Shown here: one piece after another, positions 45,885 to 55,433 of the stretch
Numbering within the stretch: the stretch's first letter is position 1
How the letters are laid out: every line of letters begins with the position of its first letter
Source of the DNA: Gnetum montanum
Lineage: Eukaryota > Streptophyta > Gnetopsida > Gnetales > Gnetaceae
Length of the DNA stretch: 64,000 nucleotides
Direction: 5' to 3'
Assembly (NCBI GenBank): GCA_015680685.1
Contig: MNCI01005915.1
Location: 21,247-85,246 of the forward strand
Position numbers and translations under genes: made by a program
The notes under the pieces: model-generated
The model's database searches: none
Seen by the model: only the letters and a program-made list of their open reading frames with translations
What the model was told of the DNA's origin: nothing

Positions 45885-46615
45885 ACCCCTCCACTCAACC
45901 ATATGAATACGATCATCTCATGTGCGATCCGGTCAAACTCCAAGGACTAAGTACTTACACACCCTAATGAAATACTTAAGGTTAATCAATCATTGTCTTC
46001 CCAAACTTACTTGTATTGTCACAGTTGTATGGTTAAGTAAGTTTGAGGTATATGATTTTTATGTCTTTTACCTTTTTAACGCCTATGCTAGTAGGAAAAG
46101 GTGAAGAGAACTAAATGACTAACTTTCATTAACTAAGTTCTAATTATCCTAGCATCAGTATCCATTCCCACTTGCTGTACACACCCTAAACTAGTACAAC
46201 ACTACTCATTACTGGGTTATCAAGCGTTACACAGGTGCTCGAAGCGATTGTACTAAATGCACTTAAATAGGAGAGTTAAGGGTTGAGAGAGATTAATTAT
46301 CTAGGAAATAATTTAAGCATTTAACATTAATTAATTCATATTTAGCTTAGTCCACATGCTGCAAGGTTTATTTGAAAGTTCATCTTTATTTCCATACACA
46401 AATGTGTTCTCAGGTACAATTTGCTCGAATAAAGATCTGTTCACTTTAAGACTCCTACTGCAGGCACATGGAAATTATTCCAACTCTAGAATGGTAAAAA
46501 TGTTATAGTTTGGCTAAGGGTCTAGATCTAAATGATCTTAGAAGGGAAAGCTGCCTCTTATTTATAGACATGGCAACGGGCTACGATATCGTGTACACGA
46601 TATTGCAGCTCATCA
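45885..46615 (-). repeat. 5' LTR of element A1
   Basis: 731 bp, lacking the PBS-side terminus. The outer end CTCATCA is intact and followed by CCTAT. TATA box on the minus strand at 46557-46567. Relative to 14741-15550 it has also lost about 48 bp inside the GATATCG palindrome cluster. Confidence 0.88.
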
Positions 46616-47264
46616 CCTATGATTTTGTAAATGAATCTCTAATACCTTTTGGTTGAAATGGATGTATTTTTCCAATTTTGTAAAAGTGTTTACAATATAT
46701 TGTACATACTATTTTCTATTTCATTCTCTTGTTTGATATTCTCTAAATCTAATAATTAATTGTCACAACATTACAAGAAAAGGCCCATAAGTTATACTCA
46801 AGGCTCATATGTTGAGAGAAGCATCATAGTCACATAATACTTTCTTCAAGTTTTCTTTACCTTTCAAATTACATATTTTAAAATTTTATAAAGTCATCCT
46901 ACATGAACCTGTGAGTCGCACATCATTTGCATTTTTTAGATTATGATATTATCCAAAACACAGTGTTGCACACACCAAGAATACATGACAATGTGAACCA
47001 CATGTTGTCGCAATTCACATGAAAACTATGACAAGCATGTGTTCATAGTTTGTGCATGAAGACTAGGACATCATGCACATCACATTTTCTAGCACATAAA
47101 TAAATTGCATGGACATGCATCTTATTTTTGGTATGTATCCATTTTAGGATGCAAGGACAATGCAAGTAGTAGTTCCTTGCACTGTTTCTTACTTCGTAGG
47201 CTACAAGGTGGTGTGGCTCATAGTTATCTACACTATTGTATTAGTGTCTCTATTTTAGGTTGCG
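46616..47264. other. Flank of A1, no gene recognised
   Basis: AT-rich sequence that, before A1 inserted, was continuous with 14540-14740. An open frame from 47105 is Ser/Cys-rich without motif until it enters the protease fragment at 47265. Confidence 0.45.
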
Positions 47265-47569
47265 AGGATTTCCTAGTGATACAAGTAAACAATGATAAAG
47301 GGGACTTTCCAATAATCATGGGAATGGCATGGCTGAGTACCATAAATGCATGCCTAGGAATTCGTGATCTTTCCTTGTAAATATCTAAGGAAAATACTTT
47401 TGGAAAGATCAAGAAGAAGATAGTTCCATGCATCACATATAGTAATACAAGGGGTAATTGCATACAGGAATGTTCAGCATTACTTGCATGCAACTGGTGT
47501 GCCCAAGAAATTAACATACAAAAATTCCTATATGTAGCATCAACACAACAAGAAGATACCCAATGGTTG
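47265..47569 (+). pseudogene. Athila-type protease fragment, cut by element C
   Basis: Plus strand: DFLVIQVNNDKGDFPIIMGM, AWLSTINACLGIRDLSL, a TAA, then FGKIKKKIVPCITYS. Colinear with the protease of A1 (20232-20495) and A2 (43451-43729), but in the opposite orientation. It ends at CAATGGTTG where the LTR of C begins; the paralogue in A2 continues with ACAACTCATC (near 43370 on the minus strand). The other half is not in this window. Confidence 0.82.
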
Positions 47570-47705
47570 TGTTGGCACATTTTAGCCATTTCATGGAATA
47601 GGTGGACTTATTTGTAAATGGTGAGGTACAAAATCCTAATGAACTGAAACTGTTCAAGGAGGATTATGCTCTTTCTAGTGAATAATTCTGCAATAGTTAA
47701 CTAAC

Positions 47706-48122
47706 CATGAAGTTGGAATAGAAATGAAATTCAAGAGGATGCAGTACAATGTTCTTATTCTAGCTACCTATGTTGCTGAATTGAATGTTTTGAAAATCAA
47801 AGGATGATGACATTGCAATTGTGAATGTTGGCATGAGGGTTTATCTAGAGTCAAAAGAAAATGGTGTGTCAATTACAAATATTTCTCTAGCTTATGGTGG
47901 GGTAGCCATGGTTACTTTATCTACAACAAAGACACGAGAGTTTCTTATTGGGAAGCCATGGACATTTGATACTTTTGAGAATGCTTTCAAGGTACTGCAA
48001 CAAGATGTTTTGATAAAAAAATGATGCTCCTAGTGGCATGGTTGAGTTCAGGAAATCATTGATGTTGAGTTTCCTTTTCAAATTCTATCTTCAGGTGTCT
48101 AAAAAGGTCTATGAGAATTAGC
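47706..48122 (+). pseudogene. XDH: Captured xanthine dehydrogenase, FAD-domain segments (LTR 1)
   Basis: Two pieces of the FAD-binding part of a plant-like xanthine dehydrogenase. Piece 1 (47706-47802): HEVGIEMKFKRMQYNVLI-like, the EVGIEMR.K.MQYPVLI strand. Piece 2 (47803-48122): DDDIAIVNVGMRVYLE, ISLAYGGVA (47881-47907), KTREFLIGKPW and [12 protein letters not shown], then after one extra A in a poly-A tract [20 protein letters not shown]. The roughly 130 residues expected between the pieces are missing. No recognisable intron interrupts piece 2, consistent with capture from RNA. The second LTR has the same arrangement. Xanthine dehydrogenase oxidises hypoxanthine and xanthine in purine breakdown; this fragment cannot do so. 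Confidence 0.85.
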
Positions 48123-48149
48123 ATGATGGAACAGGAGTGGGTCTTCCAG

Positions 48150-48416
48150 TTGCTCATTTCTTAGCAAAGTTTCAAGTTTAGGATTCAATGGTACAAAACT
48201 TGACTGTGGAGAAGGTGGTTGTCGAGCATGCACTATTCTTGTATCTCATTATGATCCAGAGAAATAGAAATCAATTCATCGATTTTGGCTCTATTGTACT
48301 CTATAGAGGGAATGCCTGTAATTACTATGGAGGGTATAGGAAATCAACAAAAGCTTCATCCTATTGAGGAACTGTTGGCTAAATCTCATGGATCTCAATG
48401 TGGATTCTGCACACCA
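48150..48416 (+). pseudogene. XDH: Captured xanthine dehydrogenase, 2Fe-2S segment (LTR 1)
   Basis: The N-terminal iron-sulfur part of the same enzyme follows downstream of the FAD pieces, the reverse of their order in the protein. Readable: [27 protein letters not shown] (48202-48261; plant-type 2Fe-2S cluster cysteines), then with a frame change [31 protein letters not shown] and QCGFCTP (48396-48416; the second cluster motif). Stops and one frame change interrupt it. In the protein this region precedes the FAD domain, so the capture has been rearranged. Confidence 0.88.
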
Positions 48417-48878
48417 AGAAGTTAAAAAATATGAACGGTGAGATAGAAACCACTGAAACAGGAACAACTGGCAGAACCATATCCATGTTTGGCCATGTGA
48501 ATTTCAAATATCTCTGAATAGGTGAAATCTGGAAAATTACAACAAAAGCAATCAATGTAAATTAATATAATAACCCTTCATAGCTAAAATCCATAAAAAA
48601 AAAAAGCTGGGTGAATCTACCAACAAAAATTTCCATGAACAACCATCTTCTTCCATGCAAAACCAAACCCAAAATGAACACAGAAAGGAAAGGAAGAAAA
48701 ATTGCAAATGCAGAGGAGGCTGCAGCGAGAAATTACAGTTCACTTAGTTCTGGTGCAGAGTAGAGCTGCCATGGGGACACCAGAAACTTCTCAAGAGCCA
48801 TGTCTAGACCGCATCGTGGATGGCATTAGTAGTGCTTTCAGCATGGCATGGGCACGGTAGGCAGAAGCATCTTCCATC

Positions 48879-49187
48879 TCATAAAAGGTGCATAATATTC
48901 CTCTCCTTGCGGTAAGCTGCCACCGGATGCTTTTTGTAGATGTGCCAAGGCATGTGTGCCACTACAAGGTCTATGGTTTTCGGCAGCATTTTGCTGGCCA
49001 TGATCGAAGGTGTGGACAGAGAGGGTGGTAGTGGCACCGGCACGACGTTGTCCATGTACGCTAGCTGAAACACACAACCATAGTGAACCTGACAACTACA
49101 TCGATCTTTAGGATTTTTGATTTTCAACGTCATTAGTGGAGGAAATAGTTCAAGGATTGGATCCCTTCTTCTTGAATGTTTTTCCAT
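48879..49187 (-). CDS. Unidentified 102-codon antisense frame in LTR 1
   Basis: Open on the minus strand, with an exact-length counterpart in LTR 2 (55125-55433). Contains CQVHYGCVFQLAYMDNVVPV and ASKMLPKTIDLVVAHMPWHI. I do not recognise a family; it could be part of another captured gene. That both copies stay open over 102 codons despite many substitutions is notable, but chance is possible. Confidence 0.3.
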   Translation of the reverse strand: MEKHSRRRDPILELFPPLMTLKIKNPKDRCSCQVHYGCVFQLAYMDNVVPVPLPPSLSTPSIMASKMLPKTIDLVVAHMPWHIYKKHPVAAYRKERNIMHLL

Positions 49188-49408
49188 GGACTACGGCAAA
49201 AACAAAAAAATCTGAGCTAGGATTCACCGTGTTTTTCGCAAGAATTATTTCAGCAAAATTTTTGAATCAATATGTGTAGGTCGCACCGTTTATGTCAGAA
49301 TTGTTATTGGATATAACTGCCATGGCATAGCGTTTCGTTTTAATGCATTTGCAAGTTCAAATCCTTCAACTCACAAATGATTTGGACAGAAAGAGTTTGA
49401 TGGTNTCC

Positions 49409-49417
49409 TATATAAAG
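49409..49417 (+). promoter_or_regulatory. LTR 1 TATA box (element C)
   Basis: TATATAAAG in CCTATATAAAGGGGACATTT, conserved in LTR 2 at 55845-55853. Confidence 0.7.
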
Positions 49418-50823
49418 GGGACATTTGGCTATTATCCCTTTTATTCATATGGAAGTTGTAACTTCCTATGATAGTTACAACTATGATATTTGTAACTAAT
49501 TTTAATTTTGATTACCATGAAGACACTTGGCAATTAAAAAGGCCACTTGTCAACTATAGCTTTTTTGTCTCCATGGTGACCACTTGGCGACTGAAGGTCC
49601 ACTTGTCAATTAAATAGAACACTTTGGAAGACTAGAAGCTCTCACATAGAGACATACTTTGGGTCTTGGAAGAGCATTGTAAAGAAGAAATTGTCAAAAA
49701 TTGCTTGTAAGATGGCTTGCTAAAGAAAAGATTTCAACCTCTTTGTCATAATCCTGTGAGTTATGTTTTATTTTTATTTTGTTTAAATTGTTTAGCTAAT
49801 GGTTTAGATATTATCATCCTTGGCAAGTAATTTTGGGATTTTTAGATTGCTCTTATTATTCTTATTGTATGATTGAAAATTTCTATAAAAATTTTTCCAT
49901 AGAAGTGCTTGTGTTTGAAAGCCTTAAGAGCATTTTAGTAGTAAATTTGGTTATTTTGCAATGTATAAGAACTGCTATTGAGATCATGGTAAGAGAGCCT
50001 CTACTTGTAGTCATGTCGTTGAATGATTCAATAGTCAAGAGGGTTTAGAAAATCTTTGGTATTTTGATGGGACCAGAATAGCTTCTTTTTATCTTTAAAG
50101 TGAATCTCCATGGTATTTCAATCAGAAATTGTCAAGTCTTTTAAAGGTTCCGTTGAATGCAACTGTTGATATCCATTATCTAGTCAAAATGGAGTCTCAT
50201 ATATGATAGTTTACACAGTAATTTTTTGGTAATGTAGTAGGATTGTCTTGAAGAAATTGCTTATTTGAGCCTTGGAAGTTTGAACAATTCATAAATATTG
50301 AATTTGGGATAGCTTTATTGCGAAGTGTTTACTCATATCATTTTACCTTGTTTAAGTATTTGAGGTCTTAACACAAATCTGCTTTCTTTTCTGTCTATTA
50401 CCATTGAATCTTGCTCTATTTCTAGTTTTCTTGTGGAACTATCTCTTTCTCTGGGAAAAATTAGAAGTAGATTCACAGAGTTGTGCTCAAATGTTTTTGC
50501 AAAATTTTATTTGTTACAAGTAGGTAGGATAAGGACTGTGTAGACTAGGCAATTAAACAAAATAGGAACTCTTAACAACTCATAGTACTTGGCAAAGTTT
50601 GGCTGAATCTCTTATTGATAAGTCATTTGTAGTTTACACACAACGCAATCATTTCATTTTTCACAACCGCATTCCGCAACAGCACACACACATACTCATA
50701 TTAACTACTGATCTTATTTAGACGTATCTGGGTCTTGGTGTTGCTAGAGACCAGCAAGCACCTAAATCTTGTTCGAGGACACTCGTTGGCAGTCGCGTCC
50801 CAAACGGTTGCCAACAATTCTTT

Positions 50824-50840
50824 TGGCACTAGAAGGAGGG
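50824..50840 (+). promoter_or_regulatory. Primer-binding site, internal 1 of C
   Basis: TGGCACTAGAAGGAGGG, 7 bases after the LTR. It differs from the element B site by one base. Internal 2 has TGGTGCTAGAATGAGG (57273-57288). Confidence 0.72.
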
Positions 50841-50941
50841 CTGAAAATTTAGCCTCTAGGTTCATAAGCCTTATAATTTTAGCACATAAATGATTCTTTG
50901 TTACTATAAAGGCTTAGAAAATTATATACTATTTTCAGTTC

Positions 50942-52440
50942 ATGACCAAGAAGATTGATAGTTTGGAAAGTTTAAAAGTTTCAAAAGATATTCTAGACTC
51001 TAAGATTGATTCTTCATTAGAAGTAAAACAAAAGAAAGATTTTGAATTGGGAACAAGTAGTGGAGTGAGAACTAGAAGATCGATAAGATCACCCATTATA
51101 TCTGGTTTATCGATTTATAAGAGAAGATCTAGAAAGTCTAAGAGTTCAATTATCCAAAGGAATAGGATGGAAAATCTTTGTCAAAGAGTTACACCATTAA
51201 GATTTCAAAATTGCAATGATATTCCTAAGGTAGTTTACAAATATTTGCTTGAGCCTTTCATTCCTGGAAAATTTTATTTAGCTGAAGAATATATTGACAT
51301 GTTTGAGTTAGCTTTAGCTCATGCAAATATTCAACATGAAGATCAAGCTTGTACATTGTTTGTATCAAATTTAAAGGATATGGCTCAAATTTGGTATTCG
51401 AACTTACCAAGTAATAGTATTACAAGTTGGGATGACATGAAAAATCTTTTCTTAGCCTAGTTTGGTAATCAATTAGATCAACAACAACTATACTGTGGGC
51501 TAATACAAGCTAAGCAAGGGCTTAAAGAGTCAATTAGAGATTTTAACATCAAGTTTTAACGAATTTGTGGACTCTTTCAAAGACAATATAGACCATCAGA
51601 AGAAATGCTTAAAGAAACTTACCTTAAGGCTGTCAACCCCAACATTTCAATTTGGTTAAGAAGAACTCCAAACTTAACTACACTAAATGACTACTTTAGT
51701 GAAGCAATACAATGGTTGAACTTGAATCCTGAGGAAAATATTGCAATTCAAAAAAGAGAAGAAAGAATTATGACTCCTATGCAAGATTTTGCTTAATTTG
51801 AAGCTTTACCAGGTCCATCTCATGTTAAGATAGAGCAAGAATATGAAAGAGTAGAATCTGGAAAAGGATAATTAATGAGAGATATGTCTAACAAAATAGT
51901 GAAGCTTGAAAAAGCTTTGGCAAGAGTTAATATCAAGGAAGAAAGAAAAAATAGAAAGCATAAACATCAAGACATTAAGTTAATAGAAGATGAGGATGAA
52001 AGTGACCTTATTATGTCTAACTTTCTTGATATTGAATCTGATAATGAGTTATCTAGTGTTCATTATGCAAGTAAATCTTCTAGCAATGGATCTAGCGATA
52101 CTTCTTCTCTATCAAGTTCTTGGGAAGATATGTCTTCAGATGAAGAATGTAATAACAATGAGGAAAATGGATATAGTCTCCGATCAAAAGAAAGATTAAC
52201 TACTTCTAGACCCCCAAATGTCATTACTAATCCATCTACTAAGAGAAAAGCTTTTGAGCCAAATAGAAGAGATAAGAATAAAGGTAAAGACAATCAAGTG
52301 GAGAAAAGCACTCCAAATCATTCTTTTAATAAATGGATAACGAGACTAAGATTTATTGGTGATGGATAGTATGATTTGATTGAAGACCTTAAACATTTCA
52401 AGGCCAATATTAGCTTTTATCAATTGCTTCAAATAGGAGA
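50942..52440 (+). pseudogene. Element C gag, internal 1
   Basis: Starts at ATG 50942: a basic N-terminus (RTRRSIRSPI, YKRRSRKSKSS), then the capsid core VVYKYLLEPFIPGKFYLAEE, FELALAHANIQHEDQACTLF and DMAQIWYSNLPSNSITSWDD, with TAG at 51458-51460 where FLAQFGNQ is expected. It resumes: RRTPNLTTLNDYFSEAIQWL (51660-51720), then a charged Ser/Glu-rich region (51875-52369). No zinc knuckle is seen. Internal 2 carries the same TAG (57907-57909). Confidence 0.78.
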
Positions 52441-52567
52441 TTAGCAAAGAAAGGCTTTAGAGTTCATTAAAGGAAAAAGGAGAGTTAGAGAATCAGAGTT
52501 AAGTTATGTATCTAATAATGATGAGAAGTTAAAGACCTCATATGATAAGGAAGCTACCTCTTTCCTT

Positions 52568-53407
52568 TTGACAATGAGATTAAAGGATAAATACTTACAC
52601 AATTGTTTGATTGATTCTGGAGCTACGTCTACTATAATGCCATTGTCTATATGTAAGAAAATTGGTTTGATTCCTGAAAAATCAAATAAAAAGATTGTTC
52701 AAGTGCATAAAAGTAGAGTGAAGATTATGGGTCAATTTCCAAATGTCCTATTGGAAATTGCTTCTGAACCCTGTGTCAGAAGTAGAGTAACTATTCAAGT
52801 GGTAGATACACCAGATTCGCATAGCCTCTTATTGAGTAGAAGTTGGAGCAAGAATTTCTTAGGTTACATATCAACAGATTATTCTCACATGTGGTTACCT
52901 TGGAAAGAAGAAAAAAATCAAATCTACATCTATAGTGAACCTTTGATGATTGATAATATTACTTCAAATGGAAAAAGTAAAATAGTTGAAAAAGTAGGTG
53001 TTGAGAATAGAATTTGTATACTCCAAGAAAATTATAGTTTCGAAAAAGAACAATCAAAGAATGTGGATAAATGGGAGTTATACTTTGATAGTTCATGTAA
53101 TTCAAAAGGTTCAGTAGTTGGTATTGTTATATTCAAGAATGATTCACCTGAAATTCTCAAAGAAATTCATCTATCTTTCCCTTGTAATAACAATAAGGTT
53201 GAGTATGAAGCTTTATGTATTGGTATGAGAATAGCTCTAGACAAAAAGATCAAAGTAATCACTATAAAAGGAGATTCAAGATTAGTTTGTAAACAAGTAA
53301 AGGGCAACTATGTAGTAAAGAGCTTATTCTTAAGAGCTTATAAGCAACTTGCTTGTAAGATGTTAGATCAGTTTCAACATTTCCAAATAGAGCACAGAAT
53401 CTTATAG
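52568..53407 (+). pseudogene. Element C protease-RNase H fusion, internal 1
   Basis: A single 279-codon open frame. Residues 1-110 are a retropepsin: CLIDSGATSTIMPLSICKK (active-site DSG at 52613-52621), VTIQVVDTPDSHSLLLSRSW. After a 55-residue linker comes an RNase H of the archaeal/plant RVT_3 type: WELYFDSSCNSKGSVVGIVI (Asp), NNNKVEYEALCIGMRIALDK (Glu), IKGDSRLVCKQVKGNY (Asp) and a helical tail. It ends at a TAG (53405); a one-base shift would restore NLIVDDLEKVAS, the usual final motif with the fourth acidic residue, continuing to 53616. No reverse transcriptase lies between the two enzymes, unlike all autonomous Ty3/Gypsy elements. Confidence 0.85.
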
Positions 53408-53640
53408 TAGATGATTTGGAAAAGGTAGCTTCAACATTGGATATGCAAATAATAGAAAGTTATAAATATGTAATGATTGAAGAAGAACATCAGCCATCAG
53501 TACTAGAAAATAATAGAACAACATTCATCGCTTCAGAGATGGCTTATGAGAAGGTTAGAGATATGAGGATTCCTACAAAAGTAACCCTCATCATTCTCTT
53601 CCCATCTCAAGAATAGTCCATGAACAAAGGACTTGATAGT

Positions 53641-53815
53641 GTATAGTTTATTTTTTTCTTAGGAATGAGGTTTTTATACTATCAAACCTTATGTTTGATG
53701 GGAATTTTTCTCGAAAAAGATTTATCTTTTCAGCTATAAAAAATTTCAATAAAACCTTCAAATTTTGAAAATGGGGCTTACATAAATTTCTTTGAGCTTT
53801 TTAAGGGGGCAGAAA
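53641..53815 (+). other. Element C 3' untranslated end and polypurine tract
   Basis: A short noncoding tail ends TTTTAAGGGGGCAGAAA directly before the LTR start TGTTGGC, a good polypurine tract (53799-53815). Confidence 0.75.
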
Positions 53816-53950
53816 TGTTGGCACATTTTGGCCATTTCATGGAATAGGTGGACTTATTTGCAAATGGTGAGGTACAAAATCCTAATGAACCGAAACTATT
53901 CAAGGAGGATTATGCTCTTTCTAGTGAAGAATTCTGCAACAGTTAACTAA

Positions 53951-54662
53951 TCATGAAGTTGGAATAGAAATGAAATTCAAGAGGATGCAATACAATGTTC
54001 TTATTCCAACTACCTATGTTGCTAAATTGAATGTTTTGAAAATAAAAGGATGATGACATTGCAATTATGAATGCTGGCATGAGGCTTTATCTAGAGTTAA
54101 AAGAAAATGGTGTGTCAATTACAGATATTTCTCTAGCTTATGATGGGGTAGCCCTGGTTACTTTATCTGCAACAAAGACACGAGAGTTTCTTATTGGGAA
54201 GCCATGGACATTTGATACTTTTGAGAATGCTTTCAAGGTGCTGCAACAAGATGTTTTGATAAAAAAATGATGCTCCTAGTGGCATGGTTGAGTTCAGGAA
54301 ATCATTGATGTTGAGTTTCCTTTTCAAATTCTATCTTCAAGTGTCTAAAAAGGTCTATGAGAATCAGCATGATGGAACAGGATTGGGTCTTCCAGTTGCT
54401 CATTTCTCAGCAAAGTTTCAATTTTAGAACTCACTAGTACAAAACATGACTATGGAGAAGGTGGTTGTCGAGCATGCACTATTCTTGTGTCTCATTATGA
54501 TCCAGAGAAACAGAAATCAATTCATCAAGTTTGGCTCTATTGTACTCTATAGAGGGAATGCATGTAAGTACTGTGGAGGGTGTAGGAAATCAACAAAAGC
54601 TTCATCCTATCAAGGAACTGTTGGCTAAATCTCATGGATCTCAATGTGGATTCTGCACACCA
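53951..54662 (+). pseudogene. XDH: Captured xanthine dehydrogenase segments (LTR 2)
   Basis: Same scrambled set as LTR 1: FAD strand HEVGIEMKFKRMQYNVLIPT (53951-54048); FAD end with MNAGMRLYLELKENGVSI, KTREFLIGKPW and [12 protein letters not shown] (54049-54368), with the same extra A in the poly-A tract; and the 2Fe-2S segment (about 54400-54662). QCGFCTP is intact at 54642-54662, while the first cluster motif has lost a Cys (GAC TAT, 54448-54453). Shared breakpoints in both LTRs mean the capture preceded the duplication of this LTR. Confidence 0.86.
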
Positions 54663-55124
54663 AGAAGTTAAAAAATATGAACGATGAGATAGAAACCACT
54701 GAAATAGGAACAACTGGCAGAACCATATGTGTGTTTGGCCATGTGAATTTCAAAGATCTCCGAACAAGTGAAATCTGGAAAATTACAACAAAATTAATTG
54801 GATGTAAATTAATACAATAACCCTTCATAGCTAAAATTCGTAAAAAAAAAAATTGGGCAAATCTGCCAACAGAAATTTCCGTGAACAGCCATCTTCTTCC
54901 ATGCAAAACCAAATCCAAAACGGGCATAGAAACGAAAGGAAGAAAAATTGCAGATGCAGGGGAGGCTACAACAAGAAATTACAGTTCACTCAGTTCTGGT
55001 GCAGAGCAGAGCTGCCATGGGGACGCCAGAAAATTCTCGAGAGCCATGTCTGAACTACATCATGGACGACATCGGTAGTGCTTTCGGCATGGCATGGGCA
55101 TGGTAGGCGGAAGCATCTTCCATC

Positions 55125-55433
55125 TCATAAAAGATGCATAATATTCCTCTCCTTGTGGAAAGCTACCACTGGATGCTTTTTACAGATGCGCCAGGACATG
55201 CATGCCGCTGGAAGGTCTGTAGTTTTCGATAGCATTTTGCTGGCCATGATCAAAGATGTCGACGGAGAGGGCGATAGTGGCACCGACACGGCATTATCCA
55301 TGTACACCAGTTGAAATGTGCAATTGCGGTGGACCTGACAACAACACTGATCTTCAAGGTTTTTGTTTTTCAATGCCATTGGTGAAGGGACTAGTTCAAG
55401 GATTAGATCCCTTCTTCTTGAACGTCTATCCAT
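55125..55433 (-). CDS. Unidentified 102-codon antisense frame in LTR 2
   Basis: Counterpart of 48879-49187, same length and register, with many amino-acid substitutions (for example [20 protein letters not shown]). No family recognised. A plus-strand frame (55256-55576) overlaps it and is not conserved as open in LTR 1. Confidence 0.3.
   Translation of the reverse strand: MDRRSRRRDLILELVPSPMALKNKNLEDQCCCQVHRNCTFQLVYMDNAVSVPLSPSPSTSLIMASKMLSKTTDLPAACMSWRICKKHPVVAFHKERNIMHLL

Larger units (their letters stand above)
14741..46615 (-). mobile_element. Element A1: Athila-like Ty3/Gypsy, interrupted by elements B and A2
   Basis: The element reads on the minus strand. Its 5' LTR is 45885-46615 and its 3' LTR is 14741-15550; both share a subfamily-specific block (TCTAGGAAATAATTTAAGCA) that the LTR at 44932-45760 lacks. 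Own sequence is 14741-22706, 41250-41836 and 45761-46615, about 9.4 kb. Domain order on the minus strand is gag, PR, RT, RH, INT. Athila-lineage hallmarks are EVFMDN-FS at the RT active site (EVFMDDFS in the family), KGTENVVANHLS at the RNase H end and TPYHPQANGQAEVTNR in integrase. Interruptions are B (22707-41249, target duplication CCCTC) and A2 (41837-45760, GGTGT). Confidence 0.88.
47570..50816 (+). repeat. LTR 1 of element C
   Basis: 3247 bp as assembled, but an N at 49405 stands for about 190 bp present in LTR 2 (55651-55841). It contains captured xanthine dehydrogenase segments (47706-48416), a 102-codon antisense frame and a TATA box at 49409-49417. Confidence 0.9.
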
